Shown: positions 45,301 to 58,310 of the stretch, piece by piece
How the letters are laid out: the number at the start of each line of letters is the position of its first letter
How positions within the stretch are numbered: position 1 is the stretch's first letter
From: Vicia villosa
Lineage: Eukaryota; Streptophyta; Magnoliopsida; Fabales; Fabaceae
Direction: 5' to 3'
Length of the DNA: 64,000 bases
NCBI RefSeq assembly: GCF_029867415.1
Contig: NC_081183.1
Span: forward strand, 55,068,336-55,132,335
Program-made: the position numbers and the translations under genes
Notes under the pieces: model-generated
Database searches by the model: none
Seen by the model: the letters and a program-made list of their open reading frames with translations, nothing else
What the model was told of the DNA's origin: nothing

Positions 45301-45889
45301 GGGTATAACACATTTGTGTTGGTATGAATCTGGTGAAATTATGGTGATTGGACTAGAAATTGTACAAGAGACCACAGAGAAGAATAAATTGATTCAAGAT
45401 AAGATGAAGGCTTCTCAGAGTCGCCAGAAAAGTTACCATGATAAGAGACAAATGACACTTGAATTTCAAAAGGGAGATCATGTGTTCTTGAGAGTGACTC
45501 CTACGTCTGGTGTTGGCAGAGCACTGAAATCACGGAAGTTGACTCCGCCTTTCATCGGTCCGTATCAGATTACAGATAGGGTTGGAGAGGTGGCTTACCG
45601 TATTGCGTTGCCACCAACGCTTGCAAACTTGCACGATGTATTCCACTTATCACAATTGAGGAAATACATTGCGGATCCATCTCATGTTATCCAGGTAGAT
45701 GATATACAGGTAAAGGATAACATGACAGTGGAAGCTTTGCCTATGAGAATTGAAGATCGGAAGCTGAAACAATTGCGTGGCAAAGAGATAGCACTGGTCA
45801 GAGTAGCTTGGGGAGGACCAGTAGGTGGGAATGTGACTTGGGAACTGGAAAGTCAGATGAAGGATTCCTATCCAGAGTTATTTGCCTAA
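42308..45889 (+). pseudogene. Del body 1 pol: protease, RT, RNase H, integrase, chromodomain-like tail
   Basis: Order: end of nucleocapsid (CFNCGEEGHISPKCPKP); protease with DTG at 42584-42592 followed by Val where Ala is usual; RT with [19 protein letters not shown] and FIDD at 43555-43566; RNase H ([15 protein letters not shown], about 43995); integrase zinc finger (HRSGLSIHPGATK ... CLTCQKSK) and catalytic segments SMDFVSGLS, VSDRDPRF, TDGQTERTIQ (about 44845-45150); and tail VTWELESQMKDSYPELFA, typical of Tekay chromoviruses. Lesions: extra G at 43056-43059, extra A near 43505, TGA at 43822, TAG near 44048, TGA at 44477 and TAG at 45239. All but the one near 44048 are shared with body 2. 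Confidence 0.92.
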
Positions 45890-45931
45890 GGTATGTTTTT
45901 GAGGACGAAAACTCTTTTAGTGGAGGAGAGT

Positions 45932-47839
45932 TGTAACACTCCATATTTTCATAATTTAATTAATTTAAATTGAATTATGGGGAATTAATTGGAATTATTG
46001 AGGATTAGGAGGAATTAAGCAATTGGGCTTGAGTTGTGATTAGTAAAGAGGGTGTGCATTGGTAGGCCCTATTACTAATTAAAATAATTTTATTTCTTTT
46101 TAAATAAAATAGAGGGAGTTATGGAATAGAGAAGGTTACAGCATTTGGAAAAGAGAAACACGTGAAAAGAGAAGAGGAGCAGAGAAGTGCGACAGAGGAA
46201 GAGCGAAGAATCAACCTTCAGGTAAGGGGGGACTCTTCCATTTATCTTCTATTATGGGGTTATAGGTAGTAGAATGGAATTGAACATGTTGCTCATGCTA
46301 ATTTAGTTATGCTTAGGTTGTAGAGATGTTAGGTTTTGGGAGAATTGATTAATAATGTTGTATTGATCATGTGTGGTGTGAATTGGATGATTGAAATGTG
46401 TTATAAATGTGTTAATTGTGTTTGTGGTTGCCGTTTTGGTGTTATAATGCATTTGGGTGAGAATTGGTATGGATTCGGGTCGATACAGTGTTGAAAAGAA
46501 TGGTGTTTTTCTGATATAGCAGCGTAGGAACCGGTTCCCAAGTGGGAGGAACCGAGTTCCAGTAGTAGAAACTAGAAGAGAAGGAATTATGTTCAGCAGG
46601 AACCGGTTCCCATGTAGGTACAACTTGGTTCCTAGTAGTAAAAATCAGAGAGGAGCTTCTGAAGGATTTCAGGAACCGGTTCCCACGTAGGGAGGAACTG
46701 GGTTCTGCGTGACTTTTTCTAAAACTTTCTTAACTTTGAAAACTCCTAACTTTTAAACCGTAAATCCGATTTTAGTACCGTTTTGAGCATAGTAACGCTA
46801 ATCAAATGATTTACATAATAAAATAGTATTTTGAGTCGTGACTCGAAATTATTTTGAAACACTCGATTTTAATTGGTTGTGGTGGTTTATGCGTACAGGT
46901 ATATTAATGAATATTTCACCAGTATGATGTTGTGGTTGTAACTGGTGTTCGTTATACATGTATTATTGGTATAAAATATATGTTTTACTATGGTTGAGAA
47001 ATAGCATGATTGTGTATAGCTATTGATTATTGTAGTTGATGATTATGACATTTGGTTGACTTATGTGGGTGATGAGCATGTTATGGTTGATACATGCATT
47101 TCATAATCATTGTGTGGCTGATCCTTGACGATGGTGGATCAGTGGTAGCTAATTCCCATTGTGTGGAATTAGTGAGTGGGTGTTGCCGTATCCTTGACGA
47201 TGGTGGATCGGTGAGATGGGTTATCCCAGATTTTGGTACCACGTGCATGTAGTTGCATTGCATTAGGCTACTTGTGTTATTATAACATGAATGGAAGATT
47301 GTCCAATGTTATAATATGTGTTGATTGTGTGTTTGTTGTACTGATTGTGTGGTTGAGAATCTGATCGTAACTTTAATTGGGTGAATAGCATGTGATTGAT
47401 ATTTTATCATCTATATCCTATAACATTGGTTAAATGCGAATGAGACTCACCCTTACTGTTGTTATTTTTCAGATTGAGGAGTAGCTCTTGTACTTGGTGA
47501 GGAATAGCTTGTCAAGTAGTTCGTTAGAGTTAGTTGGGTCCGTGTCATGCTCTGGTCGTGTAACACTGGGGACGTCGTTTAGAGTTAATTGTTAAACTCT
47601 TTTATTTGGGTGTTTTATTATGGTGGTGTTATAAAGTCTATGACTTTGGATGTTGCATTGTTCAGATGTTAAGGATATTTCCGCTGTGTTAACATGATGA
47701 TCTGAAAAATTTTGGTTTAACGTTCCTTTTATGGCATGACATGAGTTTTTGTTTTGATTATATGGAAGTCGTAATGCCCTTTTCATGTTTTACTTTGATT
47801 ATTGTTTAATATTATGCGGGATATTAGAAGGGTGTTACA
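45932..47839 (+). repeat. Del array LTR 2, shared middle LTR (1908 bp)
   Basis: Preceded by the purine tract TGGAGGAGAGT and followed by ATAG and a PBS, so it serves as 3' LTR of body 1 and 5' LTR of body 2. Palindromes GGAACCGGTTCC at 46527, 46599 and 46672. It shares an ATAAATGTGTT insertion with LTR 3 that LTR 1 lacks. Confidence 0.92.
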
Positions 47840-47843
47840 ATAG

Positions 47844-47855
47844 TGGTATCAGAGC
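47844..47855 (+). promoter_or_regulatory. Primer-binding site, Del body 2
   Basis: TGGTATCAGAGC four bases after LTR 2, identical to that of body 1. Confidence 0.92.
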
Positions 47856-47976
47856 ATAGTCAGTCGTTTGAGTCAGAGTCTTAGTGTCGGTTAATCCCTC
47901 GTATGCGATTAGTGTAAGGTTGACACTATCAATACTTCTTGTTCTAATGAATATTGTTTTAATATTTAGCAGAACA

Positions 47977-48984
47977 ATGGCCGGAAGAGGAGGAAGAAAC
48001 GACGACGCGATTGCTGAGGCTCTAGGTATGATTGCTGGTGTGCTGGGAGGGAATGCCAATGGGGCTGGTATTGGTGTTGACAGGCAGTTAAATAGTTTTC
48101 AGAGGAAAAATCCTCTGTTGTTCAAAGGCACTCACGATCCCGAAGGCGCTCAGGAGTGGCTAAAAGAAATTGAAAGGATCTTCCGAGTGATTGATTGTGA
48201 TGAAAATCTGAAAGTGAGATATGGTACTCACATGCTGTCTGAAGAAGCTGATGATTGGTGGATGTCTAGTAGAGATGAATTGCAAGCTGCTGGTGTTGCA
48301 ATTACTTTGGCTGTGTTCAAGAGAGAATTATTGCGGAGGTACTTTCCTGAGGATGTTAGAGGCAGGAAAGAGGTTAAATTTTTGGAGCTGACGCAAGGTA
48401 ACATGATCGTGCCGGAGTATGCGTCCAAGTTTGTTGAGTTGGCAAAGTATTATGTCCACTACAACAATGATGAAGCTAGCGAGTTCTTGAAGTGTGTTAA
48501 GTTTGAGAATGGTCTCCGTGACGAGATTAAACAGGGTATCAGATATCAGAGGATTCGCAGGTTTGTCGATTTGGTTGACTGCAGCCGAATCTTTGAAGAG
48601 GACATTATTAAGCTGAAGTCGTCACACTCTCGCGAGTTAGTCGACAGGAAAGGGAAGAAGCATATGGATCGTGGAAAGCCATATGGTAAAGGTAACCAGA
48701 AAACTGGAGGCTGGAAGAAGCCTAGTGGGGGAGACTCAAGTGCTCCTATTAAGTGCTTCAAGTGTGGAGAACCTGGACATCGCATTCACGAGTGCAAAAG
48801 TGAAGAAAAGAAGTGTTATAAGTGTGGTAAGGCAGGCCACATTGCTATTGAGTGCAAAGGAAACAATGTAACTTGTTTCAACTGCGGAGAAGAGGGCCAT
48901 ATTAGTCCTAAGTTTCCTAAGCCAAGGAAGAATCAAGCTGGTGGTAACGTGTTCGCCTTATCTCGTTCTGAGAATACTCCATAG
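47977..48984 (+). pseudogene. Del body 2 gag, near complete
   Basis: The better preserved gag of the pair: from the ATG at 47977 it reads through the gag domain and three zinc knuckles (CFKCGEPGHRIHEC, CYKCGKAGHIAIEC, CFNCGEEGHISPKF). The last ligand Cys of the third knuckle is Phe here; body 1 has Cys. It ends at a TAG at 48982-48984 (GAG in body 1), with a further TAA a few codons on, so it does not read into protease. Confidence 0.92.
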
Positions 48985-51900
48985 GATCGGTTGATTTAAG
49001 GTACGTGTTTTATTCATGGCACACCTTTAATTGCGATTATAGACACTGGCGCGACACACTCTTTTATTTCTATGGATTGTGCTAAAAGGTTGAACTTAGA
49101 AATATATGATATTAATGGGAGTATGATCATTGACACTCCTGCGTCGGGTTCAGTGACTACTTTGTTTGCTTGTTTGAACTATCCAATTGATATTTTTGGT
49201 AGAGAGTTCGGAATGGATTTAGTGTGCCTTCCGTTGGAGCAACTCGATGTTATTATGGTAATGAATTGGTTACAATTCAATCGAGTTCATATCAATTGTT
49301 TCTCGAAGACGGTTATTTTTCCTGAAGATGAAAGTGTGGAAGGTTTGGCGATGACTGCTAGACAGATAAATGAAGCAGTTAAGGACGGGGCTGCCGTGTT
49401 TATGTTGATTGCATCCATGGAAGTGAAGGAGAAAGTGGTGAGAAGTGAATTACCGGTAGTATGCGACTTTCCCGAAGTCTTTCCAGATGATGTTAGGGAG
49501 TTGCCACCCGAGAGGGGAAGTGGAATTTGCTATTGAGTTAATTCCGGGAACTAGTCCTGTGTCGATGGCACCTTATCGTATGTCGGCATCAGAATTGGCT
49601 GAATTGAAGAGTCAATTGGAAGAATTACTTGAGAAGGAATTTATCCGTCCTAGTGTTTCACCGTGGGGTGCACCGGTGTTACTAGTAAAGAAGAAAGAAG
49701 GCTCAATGAGGCTGTGTGTGGATTATAGACAGCTGAATAAAGTTACTATCAAAAATCGGTATCTGTTACCGAGGACTGATGATCTAATGGATCAATTGGT
49801 TGGGGCGTGCGTGTTCAGTAAGATTGACTTGAGGTCGGGATATCATCAGATTCGGGTGAAGACAGACGATATTCAGAAGACTGCATTTAGAACGAGGTAT
49901 GGTCTTTACGAATATACTGTGATGCCATTTGGAGTTACTACTGCACCTGGTGTTTTTATGGAATAATATGAATAGGATCTTTCATCCCCATCTCGATCAG
50001 TTTGTAGTGGTATTTATCGATGATATTCTAATATATTCTAAGAGTGAGGAAGAACATGCAAATCATCTTAGAGTGGTATTAGAATTGCTGAAAGAGAAGA
50101 AACTGTATGCTAAACCGTCAAAGTGTGATTTCTGGTTAAGCGAAGTAAGTTTCTTTGGACACGTGATTTCCAAGAATGGTATCGCCGTAGATCCAACAAA
50201 GGTAGAAGCTGTGTCTCAGTGGGAAGCTCCGAAGTCAGTTTCTGAAATCCGTAGTTTTTTTGGTCTGGAGGGTTATCATTGAAAGTCCATTGAAGGTTTT
50301 TTCAAAGTTAGCATTGCCGTTAACTAAGTTGACTAGGAAGGGTCAAGCGTTCATCTAGGATTCTAAATGTGAAGAAGGATTTCAAGAGTTGAAGAGGAGG
50401 CTGACTAGTGCACCGATCTTGATTTTTCCAAATCCGGCGGAATCTTTTGTTGTGTATTGTGATGCTTCATTGATGGGATTAGGAGGTGTGCTAATGCATA
50501 ATCAACAGGTAGTCGCTTATGCGTCGAGACAACTCAAAGTGCATGAGAAGAATTATCCGACTCACGACTTAGAGTTGGCAGCAGTTGTATTCCCGTTGAA
50601 GCTGTGGAGGCATTATCTGTATGGTTCAAGGTTTGAAGTATTTAGTGATCACAAGAGTCTGAAGTATCTCTTTGATCAAAAAGAGCTAAATATGAGACAA
50701 AGAAGATGGTTAGAATTTCTCAAGGATTATGATTTTGGGCTGAATTACCATCCGGGTAAAGCAAACGTTGTTGCCGATGCTTTGAGTAGGAAGTCCTTGC
50801 ATATGTCTATGTTAATGGTGAAGGAATTGGACTTAATTGAACAATTCAGAGATTTGAGTTTAGTATGCGAAGATACTCCTAACAGTGTTAGATTGGGTAT
50901 GCTGAAGCTGACTAGTGGTATTCTCGAAGAAATCTGAGAGGGTCAGAAGAATGATGTAGAGTTGGTTGAAAAGTTGACTCTGATTAACCAAGGTAAAGGA
51001 GGTGAATTCAGAATCGAAGAGAATGGTATCATGAGATTTGGCAATCGTGTTTGTGTTCCTGATGTTGCCGAATTGAGAAGAAGTATTCTTGAGGAAGGAC
51101 ATCGGAGTGGATTGAGTATTCATCTTGATGCTACCAAGATGTATCATGACTTAAAGAAGTTGTTCTGGTGGCTTGGAATGAAAAAGGAAATAGCTGAATT
51201 TGTCTATGCTTGTTTGACTTGCCAGAAGTCGAAGATTGAGCATCAGAAGCCGTATGGAGCTATGCAACCGTTATTTATTCCTGAATGGAAGTGGGATAGT
51301 ATATCTATGGATTTTGTTTCTGGATTGTCAAGAACGGTGAAGAATTGTGAAGCTATTTGGGTTATTGTGGACAGATTGATGAAGTCTGCTCACTTTATAC
51401 CGATGAGAATGAATTATCCGATGGAGAGATTAGCTCAATTGTATATTGAGAAGATAGTACGTCTGCGTGGTATTCCTTCGAGTATCGTGTCAGATAGAGA
51501 TCCAAGGTTTACATCTCGATTGTGGGAAGGTTTGCAGAAGGCTTTGGGTACTAAATTGAGGATGAGTTCTGCTTATCATCCGCATACTGATGGTCAGACT
51601 GAAAGGACAATTCAGTCATTGGAAGATTTGTTACGTGCTTGTGTATTGGAAAAAGGTGGTGCATGGGATAGTTATTTGCCGTTGATCGAATTTACCTAGA
51701 ACAATAGTTCTCATTCGAGCATTGGTATGGCTCCATTTGAAGCTTTGTATGGTAGTAGGTGTAGAACACCTTTGTGTTGGTATGAATCTGGTGAAAGTAT
51801 GGTGATTGGACCAGAAATTGTACAAGAGACCACAGAGAAGATTAAATTGATTCAAGAGAAGATGAAGGTTTCTCAGAGTCGCTAGAAAAGTTACCATGAT

Positions 51901-52347
51901 GAGAGACGAAGGACACTTGAATTTCAAGAGGGAGATCATGTGTTCTTGAGAGTGACTCCTACGACTGGTGTTGGCAGAGCACTGAAATCACGGAAGTTGA
52001 CTCCGCGTTTCATCGGTCCGTATCAGATTACAGAGAGGGTTGGAGATGTGGCTTACGGTAATGCGTTGCCACCAACGCTTGCAAACTTGCACGATGTATT
52101 TCACGTATCACAGTTGAGGAAATATATTGCGGACCCATCTCATGTTATCCAGGTAGATGATATACAGGTAAAGGATAACATGACAGTTGAAGCTTTGCCT
52201 ATGAGAATTGAAGATCGGAAGCTGAAACAATTGTGTGGCAAAGAGATAGCACTGGTCAGAGTAGCTTGGGGAGGACCAGCAGGTGGGAATGTGACTTGGG
52301 AACTGGAAAGTCAGATGAAGGATTCCTATCCAGAGTTATTTGCCTAA
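48985..52347 (+). pseudogene. Del body 2 pol: protease to chromodomain-like tail
   Basis: Same domain order as body 1. The protease core is DTGATHSF, the normal form. The RT has FIDD near 50013-50024. Lesions shared with body 1 lie exactly 6458 bases downstream: extra G at 49514-49517, extra A near 49963, TGA at 50280, TGA at 50935, TAG at 51697. Private lesions include a TGG to TAG change near 50356 and a TAG in the CGCTAGAAAAG context near 51883. The chromodomain-like tail ends at 52347. Non-functional. Confidence 0.92.
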
Positions 52348-52389
52348 GGTATGTTTTCGAGGATGAAAACTCTTTTAGTGAGGGAGAGT

Positions 52390-54324
52390 TGTAACACTCC
52401 ATATTTTCATAATTTAATTTAATTAATTTAAATTGAATTATGGGGAATTGGTTGGAATTATTGAGGATTAGGAGGAATTAAACAATTGGGCTTGATTTGT
52501 GATTAGTAAAGAGGGGGTGCATTGGTAGGCCCTATTACTAATTAAAATAATTTTATTTCATTTTTAATAAAATAGAGGGAGTTGTGGAATAGAGAAGGTT
52601 ACATCATTTGGAAAAGAGAAACACGTGAAAAGAGAAGAGGAGCAGAGAAGTGCGACAGAGGAAGAGCGAAGAATCAACCTTCAGGTAAGGGGGGACTCTT
52701 CCATTTATCTTCTATTATGGGGTTATAGGTAGTAGAATGGAATTGAACATGTTGCTCATGCTAATTAAGTTATGCTTAGGTTGTAGAGATGTTAGATTTT
52801 GGGAGAATTGATTAATAATGTTGTATTGATCATGTGTGGTGTGAATTGGATGATTGAAATGTGTTATAAATGTGTTAATTGTGTTTGTGGTTTCCGTTTT
52901 GGTGTTATAATGCATTTGGGTGCGAATTGGTATGGATTCGGGTCGATACAGTGTTGAAAAGAATGGTGTTTTTCTGATACAGCAGCGTAGGAACCGGTTC
53001 CCAGGTGGGAGGAACCGAGTTCCAGTAGTAGAAACCAGAAGTGAAGGAATTTTGTTCAGCAGGAACCGGTTCCCATGTAGGTACAACTTGGTTCATAGTT
53101 GTAAAAATCAGAGAGGAGTTTCTGAAGGATTTCAGGAACCGGTTCCCACGTAGGGAGGAACTGGGTTCTGCGTGACTTTTTCTAAAACTTTCTTAACTTT
53201 GAAAACTCCTAACTTTTAAACCGTAAATCCGATTTTAGTACCGTTTTGAGCATAGTAACGCTAATCAAATGATTTACATAATAAAATAGTATTTTGAGTC
53301 GTGACTCGAAATTATTTTGAGTCGTGACTCGAAATTATTTTGAAACACTCGATTTTAATTGGTTGTGGTGGTTTATGCGTACAAGTATAATAATGAATAT
53401 TTCACCTGTATGATGTTGTGGTTGTAACTGGTGTTCGTTATACATGTATTATTGGTATAAAATATATGTTTTACTATGGTTGAGAAATAGCATGATTGTG
53501 TATAGCTATTGATTATTGTAGTTGATGATTATGACATTTGGTTGACTTATGTGGGTGATGAGCATGTTATGGTTGATACATGCATTTCATAATCATTGTG
53601 TGGCTGATCCTTGACGATGGTGGATCAGTGGTAGCTAATTCTCATTGTGTCGAATTAGTGAGTGGGTGTTGCTGTATCCTTGACGATGGTGGATCGGTGA
53701 GATGGGTTATCCCAGATTTTGGTACCACGTGCATGTAGTTGCATTGCATTAGGCTACTTGTGTTATTATAACATGAATGGAAGATTGTCCAATGTTATAA
53801 TATGTGTTGATTGTGTGTTTGTTGTACTGATTGTGTGGTTGAGAATCTGATCGTAACTTTAATTGGGTGAATAGCATGTGATTGATATTTTATCATCTAT
53901 ATCCTATAACATTGGTTAAATGCGAATGAGACTCACCCTTACTGTTGTTATTTTTCAGATTGAGGAGTAGCTCTAGTACTTGGTGAGGAATAGCTCGTCA
54001 AATAGTTCGTTAGAGTTAGTTGGGTCAGTGTTATGCTCTTGTCGTGTAACACTAGGGACGTCGTTTATATTTAATTTTTAAACTCTTTTATTTGGGTGTT
54101 TTATTATGGTGGTGTTTTAAAGTCTATGACTTTGGATGTTGCATTGTTCAGATGTTAAAGATATTTCCGCTGTGTTAACATGATGATCTGAATAATTTTG
54201 GTTTAACGTTCCTTTTAGGCATGACATGAGTTTTTGTTTTGATTATATGGAAGTTGTAATGCCATTTTCATGTTTTACTCTGATTATTGTTTAATATTAT
54301 GCGGGGTATTAGAAGGTTGTTACA
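52390..54324 (+). repeat. Del array LTR 3 (1935 bp)
   Basis: Starts TGTAACACTCC after AGTGAGGGAGAGT and ends GGTTGTTACA before GATCC. Palindromes GGAACCGGTTCC at 52990, 53062 and 53135. A private tandem duplication of about 23-27 bp (GAGTCGTGACTCGAAATTAT twice) lies at about 53295-53345 and accounts for the extra length. Confidence 0.92.
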
Positions 54325-54819
54325 GATCCTACCATTAACACTATCATTAACGATTTCAGTCACTTTGACAAACATGGCTTAGGGAGAAGGCAAAATTCTT
54401 CATCAATTAATAATTTACTAAAGTACACTAATTAAGCTAAAATAAAATCAACAAAATTAAAGACATAATTTTTTCATGATCCTACCATTAACACTATCAT
54501 TAAAGATTTCAATCACTTTGACAAACATGGATTAGGGAGAAAGCAATATAAAATTATAAATAGAGGGAGTCTATTTAAAAATTCACTATCTTTTGATGAT
54601 GTTTTAAATTTAAAAAATATGATAAATTAGTGTCTTTCATAAGAAAGCTGTCTATTCACTCATCATAATTGTCTCAGGTTTTGTTATTAAGCCAATATTT
54701 ATAACAATTTATAGTAATTAGCATTATGATTTTTTAAATAATGTATAATTATTTCTAATGAATCTAAAATAAATAATGATTCATTATAATTTCTAAAAAT
54801 ATAATGTTAAATATGGCTA
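54325..54819 (+). repeat. Right copies of the local tandem duplication
   Basis: Continues the interrupted copy (GATCCTACCATTAACACTAT) and then a further copy from 54390 to 54819, matching 38837-39487 but without the 183-bp MITE. It is cut at 54819 by the minus-strand Ogre-like LTR; the uninterrupted counterpart reads on at about 39455. Confidence 0.85.
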
Positions 54820-56724
54820 TGTAATACGGTGAACTGACTTTTTCAGAAACGTTGCGGATAACATGAGTCGCCACCGATTTTTATTTTATCCAATTAGGAA
54901 AGGCAAAAAGAACAGGAAAGACCTTTGAAAGATTTTGAGTTCGGGGGGTAATTTATACAAAGGGAAGGTGTAAGGCACCCTTTGCATCCATGGTTATCCA
55001 TGAGCTCTTAATTTCTTAGCTCACTTGTTTGTTTTGAAAATATTTGAAGTGTCGTGTGTGAATAGTAAAAAGATTTCGTTAAGGACTTTAGCTTGTAAAT
55101 AAGCGTAGCCTTGTTTTGAAAGTGTTTGAAAAGGAGGTGTGAAAAGTAATTTGAAAGTTTTGAATGTGAGCAAGCATTTAAGAGCACCTACCCTAAGATT
55201 GTCTTTCTTGTTCTTTAAGTCTTTCGGGGGAAAGGGTCTATCCATACCATGAGAGGGCAGGAAATCTTTCAATTGGATGTTTAAGGGTCATCGAAGTTAC
55301 CGTTCGCCATAAGACTGCCCCTTGCCATAAAGAGGGAAGGTAGTATAAGGGAAGGATATAATAGTCATTCTGTTTAGGCATCATGCGAGGATACCTTAGC
55401 AACTGGGACAATCATCATATTTTTTCGAGGAAGCATCGAGGGACTAGATGATTTTTATTCTTTAAGGCAACCTTGCTTTAGGTATCCTCGGAATCGAGGG
55501 ACTTGACTATTTAGTATAATTAGAGGCAACAGGCAACAGATAAATAAGGCAACAAGGCAACAAGAGGAATCCCCCTAAAGGTGTGTGGGTGCACAATCAC
55601 GTGGTTAACTTCGATTACATTTATCTTGTAAAGTTAGTGATTCTATGTTCAATTCATGGTTTGCACTCCCTAATTTACTAACCATGCAGTTTAAGAAAAT
55701 GCAGAAATTAAAGGCAGAAAGGTAAAAGCCCTACACTATTACAATAAACACCTGTCGATGCGGGAAAATTAAAGGCAAAAAATAAACCTAATTACTATTA
55801 CAATAAAACCCTTGAAGGGTAACAGAAAATAAGAGGCAATAAGAAAGGTAGAAAACTTTTTGTACATAATAACAAGCAATAATAATGCGAATAAATTGAA
55901 ATAATAAAATAGAAATTTTAAATAAAGGCAAAAATTAAATAACAGCAAACAATTAAAAAGGCAAAATATTAAAGAATGCATTCGACAATCACAGAGTATG
56001 GGATGTGAAAAGAAGTTCGCGGCAATGAAGAAATTCAATGTTCGAAAACAATTTGTGGTGTTCATTGTGATAAATCTTAAATCTTACAGGTTAAGAGAAA
56101 ACCTAAAGTTATGATTATAGTTAATTTTAACAAGCCTAAAAAGAAAATCAAGGTTTGAAAACCTAAAATTAATTAATTAGTCTAAAATTAAATTAATACA
56201 CTAAAAATAATTATTAGCCTAAAAACCCTAATTTAATTAACTTAAACCTAAAATTTAAAATAGTTAGCCTAAAAACCTAAAATTAAACTAATTGAAAATT
56301 ATTGTCTAAACCTGATTAATTAAATTACCCTAAGATTCTCTAAATTAAACTTAATTGACTAAATCCAAATTAATTGATTAAATTATTAATTTTAAAAAAA
56401 AAACTAAATTAAATTAAATTAAAAAAACAATTAACCAAATAAAATAAAAATTTGTTTAAAGTTTAAAAAGAAGAAAAGGTTTTTTATTTTAAAAGGAAAA
56501 GAAAATAAGTGAATAAGAAGAAATAAATAATAAAAAAACCTGGAGCTGGAATTGTGTGTGATGGTCTTCTGCTGGTACATGGTAGGCCTGCATCTTGGTT
56601 CTTTAGATCTGACCTCTATATGAATCTAACGGCTGATGATGGAGGGTGTATGGTAGTCTTGATTGGATCGCCTGCGCTGGATCTGTGAACAAGGCAGCAC
56701 AAAACAGAAATAAAATTAAGTGTA

Positions 56725-56788
56725 GGACGCTGGGATCGAACCCAGGTCCCCTTGGACATCAAGGAGAATGCCTAACCAACTGCGCCGT
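56725..56788 (-). other. tRNA-like module in the Ogre-like LTR (1)
   Basis: Minus strand: CGGCGCAGTTGGTTAGGC (A-box-like) and, 31 bases further, GGTTCGATCCC, an exact B box, within a short CTGGG/CCCAG stem. The T loop is one base short and acceptor ends do not pair well, so it is read as a tRNA-derived relic, possibly still bound by Pol III factors. Confidence 0.6.
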
Positions 56789-56987
56789 GAGTGTTAGTTG
56801 TTAATTAACGCAATGAAATCGTAAATTATAAAACGGGATGCTACTGTTCATCACCCCCAACCTTTAATTTTCTGCAAAAAGGGGACTTTTACCCACGGTT
56901 TCCGCGTGTAGCTATAGCTCTGCCTTGATCAAACCCACAAATCTTTGCCAAAAAATACCAAATAACAGCACAGATCATTTATAATAA

Positions 56988-57002
56988 CCCCCCCCCCCCC
57001 CC
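56988..57002. repeat. C15 homopolymer
   Basis: Fifteen consecutive C residues within the LTR; length should be treated with caution. Confidence 0.9.
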
Positions 57003-58310
57003 GAAACCCATGGGTTCATTAATTTGATATGAAATTGCCTATAGCCAAGGTTCCCCAAAATCATGAACATGAACCCTAACCATGGCGATCTACGGTTCCT
57101 GCATCAAACTTCAAAATTAATGATTCAAACACGTTCTAAACATTCATATGAACCAGAATATATGCTTTGAATCCATAAAAACGCATGAGTTATTGAAATC
57201 GAGTTTTGAACATAAAAGCAAACCGTGATGATAAAGGACGAGTTCCTGGGTGCTTTGGACGATGATGTTGGGGCTGTTTTGTGTGTTTGGACGGCAGTCG
57301 ACGGCGAACGGCGTGTCCGTGAAGGAGCAGGTTCCGACGGATTCATTCTTCCTCTTCTATGTCCAATTTTTATTTCCACCTTGTTGTTGTTTCTTTGTTG
57401 ATACTTTACTGTTGATACCTGCCATAAACCCAGAAAATTGCAGATAACACAAAACTAGTTATCAAAGTAGATAATACTAGAGCCATGATAAAAACCAGTA
57501 AGTTGATTATCGCTTCTGTTCCCTGCAAAGGATTGCCTAATGTTAACTGAAAATCACTTCCTATAACATGTGAAAGTTGTTGACAATTTGCTGCAAGCCT
57601 GTCAAGTCCTTATTTTTTTCGGGCGAATATTTCATGCAGATTTTGTATTATGGACTTTTTTCTGGAAAATATCACGGGTAAGAGGAGGTCCTTTTTTTTT
57701 TTTAATTTAGTGTTGGAAAAGGTTAATTATTAGTTTCTGGAAAAAGGATTGGAAATTGTTACCGTGAAAATTAGTGAGAAAGGTGTAAAATAAGGGTTGG
57801 TAAGAGTTGGATAATTATTTTCCAACGTGAAAGGGTTAATTGTTGGATCTTAGTGTAGTGGGAGGCTAGGTTAGGATTTGTGGTCAATTGTTAGTCCCCT
57901 TAAAAAGTGTAAAAGTGTAAGTATATATAATATAATTTTAGGTTAAATGAAATAGGAAAAAAATCAATGATTAATCAATATAATCAAAATTCTAAACCAA
58001 ATATAATTTGATTTTGATTCTTGACATATTTAACCAATTACATTAATTTTTCCTTAAGAATGAAAATATTATCCTAAAAATGCATTATTTATAAAATATA
58101 AACAAAATAATTTCAAATCTTTTTTATTTATGATGTTTTGGTTTTATTTTATGAATTAAATAAAAAAATGAAAAATTAATATTTTAAAAAAAATACTTAA
58201 ATAATGAATACGAAAATTAAGAATTAAAATGATAAAAAACTATTTTTTGTGATTTTTTTTAATGAAAATGAAGTTAGTACTAAAGTTGAAAAAAAGTAAA
58301 AATGTCAGAA

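Larger units (their letters stand above)
39533..54324 (+). mobile_element. Three-LTR, two-body tandem of a Tekay/Del-type chromovirus
   Basis: Structure LTR-body-LTR-body-LTR, with one 5-bp duplication GATCC at 39528-39532 and 54325-54329 flanking the whole 14.8 kb. Each body has a PBS complementary to initiator tRNA-Met, gag, protease, RT, RNase H, integrase and a chromodomain-like tail, in the Ty3/gypsy order. Both bodies are defective. The single flanking duplication and shared middle LTR indicate unequal recombination of one insertion rather than two insertions. Confidence 0.92.

Noticed and set aside
56725..56788. Functional tRNA gene
   Set aside because: B box is perfect, but the T loop is one base short and the acceptor stem does not close; called only as a tRNA-like module.
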